DNA from: Maribacter sp.
GTDB lineage: Bacteria > Bacteroidota > Bacteroidia > Flavobacteriales > Flavobacteriaceae
Length of the DNA stretch: 10,655 bases
Direction: 5' to 3'
Assembly: GCA_013001935.1 (NCBI GenBank)
Contig: JABDKZ010000130.1
Coordinates: 1-10,655, forward strand
Shown: one piece after another, positions 1 to 5,739 of the stretch
Numbering within the stretch: the first letter of the stretch is position 1
Layout: every line of letters starts with the position of its first letter
Program-made: the position numbers and the translations under genes
Notes under the pieces: model-generated
Told to the model about the DNA's origin: nothing
Seen by the model: the letters and a program-made list of their open reading frames with translations, nothing else
The model's database searches: none

Positions 1-57
1 GTGTAATCAAAGAAGTTAAATAAACGGTAAATGTGTTAAGAAAATCCTTTTAAGAAA

Positions 58-65
58 TATCTTTG
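58..65 (+). promoter_or_regulatory. putative Bacteroidota -7 box for the metallophosphoesterase gene
   Basis: TATCTTTG fits the Bacteroidota sigma-A -7 consensus TAnnTTTG exactly and ends 14 bases before the ATG at 80. Transcription would start near 70-73, giving a very short leader. I see no convincing TTG-type -33 element at the expected distance, so this rests on one box only. Confidence 0.4.
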
Positions 66-79
66 TTAAAAACCCGAAT

Positions 80-1309
80 ATGTTACGATGGATTATTTTT
101 ATTGCTATTTACATAGCCCTTGGTATCTACGTATTGCAGGCACTGAGAACGGTAACCAGATATCCGTGGGTATATTTTACCTATATGGCCATTTCATTGC
201 TTGTTCTCCTTAATTTCATTTATCAGTTTACCTGGGGTGAAGAAGCAGGAAGGGTGTTAAGTAGACCAAAGAGTTATGCGTTTGGGTTTTTACTTACCAT
301 CATTACGTTTAAGATCATTACTATACTATTTCTTTTTTCTGAGGATATCTTTCGGTTCTTAACGGGTTCTTATCATAAATTTTTTGGAGGAACCAAGGAA
401 TTCAGTCTACCTGAGCGACGAAGGTTCTTGAGCATCCTAGCCATGGGGATTGCCGCAATTCCTTTTGGTGCCTTATTATATGGAATGTATCGGGGTAAGT
501 ATAATTTCAAGGTACTAAAGTATAGTCTTGAATTTGATGATTTGCCCAATGCCTTTGATGGGTATCAAATTACGCAGATTTCTGATGTTCATAGTGGCAG
601 TTTTGACAATAGTCAAAAAATAGAATATGCTATAAATCTAATTAATAAACAGCAGAGCGATATTATCTTGTTTACTGGCGATATGGTAAATAATAAGGCT
701 GAGGAAATGCTTCCATGGAAAGAGACTTTTTCCAAACTAAAGGCTAAAGAAGGTATATTTTCCATTTTGGGAAACCATGACTATGGGGATTATGTAACTT
801 GGGAGACCGAGGAATTAAAAATTGAAAACCTTGAAGCACTAAAAAACCTCCAGAAAGAAATTGGTTTTGATCTTTTGTTGAATGAAAGCAGATATCTGCA
901 AAAAGGAAATGACAGAATTGCCCTGGTTGGTGTTGAGAATTGGGGAAGGGGAGGATTCAAGAAAGCAGGTGATCTAGGCAAAGCTACGGAGTCAATTTCC
1001 AAGGACGATTTCAAGATTTTAATGAGTCATGACCCATCGCATTGGGAAGATGTGGTTATACATGATGATTATCATTACCACTTAACCCTAAGTGGTCATA
1101 CCCATGGAATGCAGTTTGGCATTGAAATACCGGGATGGGTAAAATGGAGTCCAGTTAAATGGAGGTACAGATATTGGGCTGGTATTTATAAGGAAATGGG
1201 CCAGTACATTAATGTAAACCGCGGATTCGGTTTTTTGGGTTATCCAGGTCGGGTTGGTATTTGGCCAGAAATCACTGTAATTACATTGAAAAAAAAGCCG
1301 TTAACATGA
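80..1309 (+). CDS. membrane-anchored metallophosphoesterase (calcineurin-like, YkuE type)
   Basis: This 409-residue protein is a predicted binuclear-metal phosphoesterase. Three hydrophobic segments lie at about residues 4-24, 33-50 and 66-86, and a fourth at about 116-136. The catalytic domain follows, from about 150 to 405. All family metal-binding motifs are visible in order: DVH (169-171), GD (200-201), GNHD (231-234), SHDP (H317) and GHTH (339-342), so the enzyme is probably active. In the YkuE branch the domain works outside the cytoplasmic membrane, and known relatives act on phosphoester or lipid-like substrates; the substrate here cannot be told. An RR-x-FL motif (ERRRFLS, 112-118) just before the fourth segment resembles a twin-arginine signal. 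The start at 80 is the first ATG and begins directly with a membrane segment. The gene stands alone, 92 bases before the thioredoxin gene, which has its own promoter-like box. Confidence 0.9.
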   Translation: MLRWIIFIAIYIALGIYVLQALRTVTRYPWVYFTYMAISLLVLLNFIYQFTWGEEAGRVLSRPKSYAFGFLLTIITFKIITILFLFSEDIFRFLTGSYHKFFGGTKEFSLPERRRFLSILAMGIAAIPFGALLYGMYRGKYNFKVLKYSLEFDDLPNAFDGYQITQISDVHSGSFDNSQKIEYAINLINKQQSDIILFTGDMVNNKAEEMLPWKETFSKLKAKEGIFSILGNHDYGDYVTWETEELKIENLEALKNLQKEIGFDLLLNESRYLQKGNDRIALVGVENWGRGGFKKAGDLGKATESISKDDFKILMSHDPSHWEDVVIHDDYHYHLTLSGHTHGMQFGIEIPGWVKWSPVKWRYRYWAGIYKEMGQYINVNRGFGFLGYPGRVGIWPEITVITLKKKPLT

Positions 1310-1370
1310 ATTTAACTTCATGCTGAAGGTACAAAAACATGGGGAGTACTGCTTTTTTAACAATTTTTCT

Positions 1371-1378
1371 TACATTTG
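1371..1378 (+). promoter_or_regulatory. putative Bacteroidota -7 box for the thioredoxin-fold gene
   Basis: TACATTTG matches TAnnTTTG perfectly and lies 23 bases before the ATG at 1402. This suggests the thioredoxin-like gene is transcribed separately from the phosphoesterase gene. The -33 region is T-rich, without a clear TTG at the best spacing. Confidence 0.45.
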
Positions 1379-1401
1379 GATCATAACCGAAAGAACTATA
1401 T

Positions 1402-1698
1402 ATGTCTAAGTTTGGTGAACTAATAGATTTAAACGTTCCAGTGTTGTTGGATTTCTACGCAGAATGGAACGATCAATCAACCGCAATGCATCCTGTTCTT
1501 AGGGATGTTGCAGCGGCCCTTGGGGATAAAGGGAAGGTCATAAAAATTGATGTTGACAAGAACAAAGAGCTCTCACAAGCCCTACGAGTAAAAGGGTTAC
1601 CTACCCTTATGATCTACAAAAAAGGGGAAATGGTGTGGCGACAAAGTGGCGAACAAGACGCCAATACCCTAATTGGTATTCTGAACGAGTACGTATAA
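1402..1698 (+). CDS. thioredoxin-fold protein lacking the CxxC active site
   Basis: The 98 residues have the length and pattern of a classic thioredoxin: a buried strand (VPVLLDFYAEW, about 12-22), the active-site helix, the KVIKIDVDKN strand (45-54), the cis-proline loop GLPT (65-68, P67) and the KKGEMVWRQSG turn (73-83). The WCGPC motif is replaced by W22-N-D-Q-S26, and the whole protein has no cysteine. It therefore cannot do dithiol-disulfide exchange. A scaffold, chaperone-like or protein-binding role is an inference. It is cytoplasmic by sequence, with no signal peptide or membrane segment. ATG 1402 is the only start that keeps the full fold. It ends 95 bases from the convergent GT117 gene. 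The family call is firm; the function is unknown. Confidence 0.88.
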   Translation: MSKFGELIDLNVPVLLDFYAEWNDQSTAMHPVLRDVAAALGDKGKVIKIDVDKNKELSQALRVKGLPTLMIYKKGEMVWRQSGEQDANTLIGILNEYV

Positions 1699-1793
1699 TC
1701 CGTTTTATATTGGGATTTATTTTTGGCCGATAGGCTGAGTGCCTTAGTATGTTTTTCATTGAAGGCAGACGGCATTCTATTATATACCCAAAA

Positions 1794-4700
1794 CTAATTA
1801 CCCATCGGAGTTGAAACTGAATCCTGGGTTGTAGTACTATCCAATTCAACAGAGTCAGACATATCAGGATTACTTCCTATGACAGGTTCTTCCTCGAGGA
1901 TATCATCCTTGTAAAAATGGCTGAATTTGTCAATGTATTCATTGAATATCAAAGTTTCTTTTTCCGCCATTTCCCGGTCATTGTTCTCAATAAGTACATC
2001 AATTACCCTACGATAAGATTCCATATCCGTGATAATATCATCAATCTTGTCATACTGTTGATCAAGCGGTACACCATCGTAGTATTCTAGTCGTTCTTGA
2101 TATAACTTCTTCATCGTATTATAGAGTTCATGTGCTTGGTTCGTTTCGCCAACCTTGTAATAGCCATCAATAAACGGCAATACAAAATGGTAGTACCCAA
2201 AATGCTCGACAGGCATATGCTCCATGGCCAAATTTATAATATCCTTGGCCTTGTCAATTTTATTCTCTTCAATTAACTGGGTCATTAATCTGGCTAAATT
2301 GCTTCGGTAAGAAATACCTTGCACCCTGGTCTGGGGGTCATGGTATACATCCGGACTACCGGAATTGCCCCAATCCCATTGGGTAACAATATCATACATG
2401 ATATCAGTATCTATTCTTCCCATATCAAAAGAATTATTCCTTTCGGTCTTGATAGGTACCAATTTATAGGCAAGACCATCTAGCTGCAGATAATCTTTCA
2501 TCCAAATAAACTCGGCATCATCGAAGCTTCCTCCAGAAAAGTAAATAGGCCGTTTCCAATCGTTATTGGCAATAATATCCAACATCATCATGCTTTTCTT
2601 TGTAATTGCCCCAGGTAGGTCAATATCAATATAATCAACTATGAGCGCTGTATCTTTTTCTTTGACCAAACCACTTGCCAAGGCATTCTCTTTATTAACC
2701 GGAATGCGAATTTTCTGGGTGGGGTAGTACACCAAGTTTTGAGTGTTCTCAGGATATTCATTAACATCGACCTCCTGTTGTTCCAGGAAAAACTTGAACT
2801 TGGTCCGCGGCTTATCACTATCGATCCAATCTATAAAAGCCTTAATGTCCCATCTACTTTTTGATACTTCGCGACTGAACAAGGGGTCAACATTTTGAAA
2901 ATACAACACATCGCGTGAACCCCACCTGTACTTATCATGGGTTATTTGAGAAGGTATCGCTTCGCTGGTATACGCCTTTCGTTTCATTTGATCCACGTAC
3001 CAATCTGTTTCAAAAAGACTAGTGCACACAATACGCACATCGGTTCTATAATTCTCAATTTCTTGGACATACCATAAAGGGAAAGTATCATTATCACCAA
3101 TGGTGAATAATATGGCTCCCGCATCTTTCTGGCAAGAATCCAAATACGATTTTGCAGAAGTCCTTGCTGTGAATCGATTAGAGCGATCATGATCATCCCA
3201 GTTTTGTACCGCCATTACCGTAGGCACGGCCAATAAACATATGATTGTAACCGCAGGAGCCAATATTTTGGGGGTGAGCCATTTCTTAAACTCATCAAAC
3301 AAGCCATAAACACCAAGTCCTATCCAAAGCGCAAAAACATAGAACGAACCTACTAAGGAATAGTCCCTTTCACGGGGTTGAAATATATACGGGTTCGTAT
3401 AAAACTGTATAGCTATACCCGTAAACAAGAAAAATACCAATAATACCCAAAACTGTTTTGGATTTTTGGAGACCTGGAACAATATCCCAATGATTCCTAA
3501 AATCAAGGGTAAGAAGAAATAGGTATTTCTGGCTTTATTGTTCTTGATATCACTTGGGAGATTATTCTGACTACCTAAACGCATTTCGTCGATAATGCCA
3601 ATACCACTCAACCAATTTCCGTTTTCATCATACCGCCCTTGCACATCGTTGTTTTTGCCGGTAAAATTCCACATAAAATAACGCCAGTACATATACCCAA
3701 ACTGAAATTCGAACATGTATTTGATATTATCCCAAACGGTAGGTGGCTGTACTTCAATATACTCATCGAATCTTCTAAGGAAACTTATGTATTGTTCAGT
3801 ATCGATTTCACCATTGGCATAACCGCTTTTTACTTGGTTTACGGCTTCTCTTAGTTCATCATTGGATTGGGTCATCTTAAAATCCAAGGGGCCAAAAAAC
3901 TTCATGTAATTCTCAGCATGTTGGCCACTCCACATTCTTGGTAAAATACCTTTGTGTTTTTCATGGGAGTCCTGCAGGGCATTTTTATAATAATTGACAA
4001 TTATGTATTTGCCCGATTTTTCATCCCTTTCATATTTAGGCTTGTCGTCCATCTCTTGGCCAGCGGGTGCAAACAAATCAGAATAATAGGCTCCATAAAC
4101 AGGACTATCTACGCCAGGGTATTGTTCCCTATTGTAATAGGCTAATAATGATCTGGCATCAGACGGATTGTTCTCATTGATAATTACATTGGCGTTGGCG
4201 CGTATGGGTAGCATTAGCCAAGATGAGAAACCGAAAAATAGGAACATTAAGCAAAGCACGAAGGTATTGGCTATACGAAAATCGTTTTTACGGGTATATC
4301 TTAAACCAAAATAAAAGGCTGCAATAAAGAGGAGTCCCATGATCAAGGAACCTGAATTAAAAGGTAAACCTATGTTATTAATAAAAAAGACTTCAGCCCA
4401 ACCAAAAAGCTTTAAGACATAGGTCAATGAAAATTTATAGACCAGCATTAATACCGCAATAACGGCTACATTCGCAATAAGAAAATTTTTAACGGTCGTG
4501 GTCTTGTATCTTTTAAAATAATACATAAGTCCTATAGAAGGAATAGCCAAGAAGCCCATGAACTGGATACCGAATGTTAAACCAACGACAAACGAAATGA
4601 GTATTAGCCAACGCCCCCCTCTTGGGGTGTCCAAGTTGTCTGTCCATTTTAAACCTAACCAGAGTAATAGGGCCATAATAAGACTTGCACTTGCGTAAAC

Positions 4701-5138
4701 CTCTGTTTCTACGGCATTGAACCAAAAACTATCGGAATAGGTAAATGCCAAAGCGCCTACAAGACCACTGCCCAAAACGGCAATTGACTTGCTATTCGTC
4801 AAGACTTCTTTTTTTGCAATCAGTTTTCTTGTAAGATTGGTAATGGTCCAGAACATGAACAAGATGGTAAACGCACTAGACACACCTGAAACATAATTGA
4901 CCATACGGGCAACCTGGTCTGGTTCAAAAGCGAACATTGCGAAAAAAGCACCGATCATTTGCAATAAAGGGGCTCCAGGAGGATGGCCAACCTGCAATTT
5001 AGCCGATGTCGCTATATATTCCCCTGCATCCCAAAAGCTACTAGTGGGTTCTACGGTTATGCTATATGTAATAAGTGCTATAAAGAAGACGACCCATCCA
5101 AGTATGGTGTCCCATTTTTCGAAGTTCTTTGAAAACAT
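1794..5138 (-). CDS. DUF2723 family membrane protein (GT117, TMEM260-like), probable protein O-glycosyltransferase
   Basis: This is a 1114-residue multispanning protein. The N-terminal signature of DUF2723 is plain: WDAGEY (36-41), followed by KLQVGHPPGAPL (47-58) on the first extracytoplasmic loop, where an acidic residue like D37 or E40 would be catalytic in GT-C enzymes. ETEVYA (144-149) and about ten hydrophobic segments follow up to about 310. A large loop (about 320-535) precedes further membrane segments (about 540-640). Then comes a soluble C-terminal region with NWDDHDRSNR (646-655) and GDNDTFPLWY (681-690), and a helical, TPR-like stretch from about 960 to 1080. CAZy places the family in GT117, and the human relative TMEM260 is an O-mannosyltransferase. 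A matching role in Bacteroidota periplasmic O-glycosylation is an inference. The acidic Ser/Thr-rich tail carries three sequon-like motifs. The start at 5138 places the first membrane helix at 11-29. The gene is a single unit, with the thioredoxin gene convergent at its 3' end. Confidence 0.88.
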   Translation of the reverse strand: MFSKNFEKWDTILGWVVFFIALITYSITVEPTSSFWDAGEYIATSAKLQVGHPPGAPLLQMIGAFFAMFAFEPDQVARMVNYVSGVSSAFTILFMFWTITNLTRKLIAKKEVLTNSKSIAVLGSGLVGALAFTYSDSFWFNAVETEVYASASLIMALLLWLGLKWTDNLDTPRGGRWLILISFVVGLTFGIQFMGFLAIPSIGLMYYFKRYKTTTVKNFLIANVAVIAVLMLVYKFSLTYVLKLFGWAEVFFINNIGLPFNSGSLIMGLLFIAAFYFGLRYTRKNDFRIANTFVLCLMFLFFGFSSWLMLPIRANANVIINENNPSDARSLLAYYNREQYPGVDSPVYGAYYSDLFAPAGQEMDDKPKYERDEKSGKYIIVNYYKNALQDSHEKHKGILPRMWSGQHAENYMKFFGPLDFKMTQSNDELREAVNQVKSGYANGEIDTEQYISFLRRFDEYIEVQPPTVWDNIKYMFEFQFGYMYWRYFMWNFTGKNNDVQGRYDENGNWLSGIGIIDEMRLGSQNNLPSDIKNNKARNTYFFLPLILGIIGILFQVSKNPKQFWVLLVFFLFTGIAIQFYTNPYIFQPRERDYSLVGSFYVFALWIGLGVYGLFDEFKKWLTPKILAPAVTIICLLAVPTVMAVQNWDDHDRSNRFTARTSAKSYLDSCQKDAGAILFTIGDNDTFPLWYVQEIENYRTDVRIVCTSLFETDWYVDQMKRKAYTSEAIPSQITHDKYRWGSRDVLYFQNVDPLFSREVSKSRWDIKAFIDWIDSDKPRTKFKFFLEQQEVDVNEYPENTQNLVYYPTQKIRIPVNKENALASGLVKEKDTALIVDYIDIDLPGAITKKSMMMLDIIANNDWKRPIYFSGGSFDDAEFIWMKDYLQLDGLAYKLVPIKTERNNSFDMGRIDTDIMYDIVTQWDWGNSGSPDVYHDPQTRVQGISYRSNLARLMTQLIEENKIDKAKDIINLAMEHMPVEHFGYYHFVLPFIDGYYKVGETNQAHELYNTMKKLYQERLEYYDGVPLDQQYDKIDDIITDMESYRRVIDVLIENNDREMAEKETLIFNEYIDKFSHFYKDDILEEEPVIGSNPDMSDSVELDSTTTQDSVSTPMGN

Positions 5139-5261
5139 GCAGTATTTGGTTTTACCTGATGGGCGAATTTAGCAATTAATATAGATATGCCTATATATTT
5201 TTGATAAACCTTTAACAACCTTAGAGGCACTTTTTTTTTGAATGAATGTTCTATAAAATGT

Positions 5262-5291
5262 TTGTGCAAACCAAACTTTGTTTTAAATTTG
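5262..5291 (+). promoter_or_regulatory. putative promoter of tRNA-Gln
   Basis: A TTG at 5262-5264 (within TTTG) and TAAATTTG at 5284-5291 are 19 bases apart and fit the Bacteroidota -33/-7 pair (TTG / TAnnTTTG). A start near 5297 would give a precursor leader of about 58 bases before the mature tRNA. Within it, 5316-5331 can fold into a CCTAAT/ATTAGG hairpin with a TAGT loop. Confidence 0.5.
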
Positions 5292-5354
5292 CACGCTCTA
5301 ATGCAGAATACGTATCCTAATTAGTATTAGGGTGTTGGCTTTAGAAAAAGGTAA

Positions 5355-5426
5355 TGGCCTATGGTGTAATTGGCAACACAGCTGGTTTTGGTCCAGTCGT
5401 TCTAGGTTCGAGTCCTAGTAGGCCAA
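5355..5426 (+). tRNA. tRNA-Gln (anticodon UUG)
   Basis: A full cloverleaf of 72 bases can be drawn. The acceptor stem TGGCCTA (5355-5361) pairs perfectly with TAGGCCA (5419-5425). The D arm is GTGT/ACAC around AATTGGCA. The anticodon stem is GCTGG/CCAGT (one G-U pair) with the loop TTTTGGT (5386-5392), giving anticodon TTG at 5388-5390. The variable loop is CGTT, and the T stem CTAGG/CCTAG encloses TTCGAGT. The U1-A72 first pair is typical of bacterial tRNA-Gln. The discriminator base is A73 (5426). The CCA end is not encoded (CAA follows), so it must be added by the CCA-adding enzyme. It has its own promoter and terminator. Confidence 0.95.
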
Positions 5427-5427
5427 C
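5410..5427 (+). repeat. tRNA-Gln 3' end, copy 1 of an 18-base direct repeat
   Basis: GAGTCCTAGTAGGCCAAC covers part of the T loop, the 3' side of the T stem, the 3' acceptor strand, the discriminator base and the next base. The identical 18 bases recur at 5511-5528, 101 bases downstream. Confidence 0.85.
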
Positions 5428-5436
5428 AAAGTTGAT

Positions 5437-5466
5437 AAATCCCGGTTTTTACTGGGATTTTCTTTT
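5437..5466 (+). terminator. rho-independent terminator of tRNA-Gln
   Basis: AAATCCCGG (5437-5445) pairs with CTGGGATTT (5452-5460) over nine positions with one G-U pair. The loop is TTTTTA, and a T-rich run (5458-5466, one C) follows. It sits 11 bases after the tRNA end, as expected for a single-tRNA transcript. Confidence 0.8.
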
Positions 5467-5487
5467 GGAACAAACTAGGACGAGAAG

Positions 5488-5510
5488 TTTATCCTGAGCG
5501 CAGTCGAAGG
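5488..5510. repeat. copy of a dispersed Bacteroidota intergenic repeat (CCTGAGCGCAGTCGAAGG type)
   Basis: The core CCTGAGCGCAGTCGAAGG (5493-5510) resembles a short repeat that is scattered between genes in many Flavobacteria and often turns up in spurious translated ORFs as FDCAQDK. Here it lies directly against the tRNA-Gln remnant. Recognition is from memory of the family; the copy number in this genome cannot be seen in this window. Confidence 0.55.
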
Positions 5511-5528
5511 GAGTCCTAGTAGGCCAAC
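5511..5528 (+). pseudogene. tRNA-Gln 3'-end remnant, copy 2 of the direct repeat
   Basis: These 18 bases are identical to the 3' end of the intact tRNA-Gln upstream. No 5' half, D arm or anticodon arm can be found in front of them, so this is a fragment rather than a second tRNA. Its own ATCCC/GGGAT terminator follows 15 bases later, as after the intact gene. That suggests a decayed tandem copy rather than a chance match. An attachment-site duplication left by an excised element would also give a repeated tRNA 3' end. Confidence 0.6.
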
Positions 5529-5543
5529 TAAATTTTATTGATG

Positions 5544-5574
5544 ATCCCAGTATCTTTAGATGTTGGGATTTTTT
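5544..5574 (+). terminator. second rho-independent terminator, behind the tRNA-Gln remnant
   Basis: ATCCCAGTATC (5544-5554) pairs with GATGTTGGGAT (5559-5569) over eleven positions, two of them G-U, around a TTTA loop. Six T follow (5569-5574). The ATCCC/GGGAT base and the position after the tRNA end repeat the first terminator, but the upper stem has diverged. It may act as a backup terminator. Confidence 0.7.
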
Positions 5575-5739
5575 AGTTTCTACAACTAAGCTAGTACGAG
5601 AGGCCCGCCCGGATGAACCATCAGGTACGGAGCGATTTATGCTAAGCGCGCCAGCCTGCCTGCAGGGTCGTTGCGAGTCTGCCAAGAAGACCCAATCGAC
5701 AAGATTTTGACTTAAAATCTGATTATTTTCAAGAATAGG
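5575..5739. other. intergenic stretch without a gene; repeat fragments
   Basis: Together with the elements from 5427 on, this makes about 310 bases between tRNA-Gln and the antiporter stop codon. It holds CTAGTACGAGAGG (5591-5603), an imperfect hairpin CCGGATG-AAC-CATCAGG (5609-5625), the GC-rich palindrome-bearing CCTGCCTGCAGG (5655-5666), and a weak AT-rich hairpin AGATTTT/AAAATCT (5702-5720). The last could help end transcription from either side. The reverse-strand open frame across this region reads through repeats only, and I do not regard it as a gene. Confidence 0.6.

Noticed and set aside
1305..1322. CATGAA/TTCATG hairpin at the phosphoesterase stop codon as a terminator
   Set aside because: The six-base AT-rich stem is weak and no T run follows it.
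1699..1793. Bidirectional terminator between the convergent thioredoxin and GT117 genes
   Set aside because: Only a four-base AGGC/GCCT stem was found, too weak to call, although a terminator would be expected here.
4897..5172. Forward open frame of 91 codons over the start of the DUF2723 gene
   Set aside because: It is the complement of a strongly conserved coding region (WDAGEY/GHPPG) and has no recognisable domain of its own.
5410..5528. Integrated genomic island bounded by tRNA attL/attR
   Set aside because: The repeated tRNA ends are only 101 bases apart and nothing like an integrase or cargo lies between them. At most an empty site or excision scar would remain.
5449..5685. Reverse-strand open frame of 78 codons across the repeat region
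   Set aside because: It reads through two terminators, the tRNA remnant and dispersed repeats (giving the familiar spurious FDCAQDK and CRQAG strings). No protein family is apparent.
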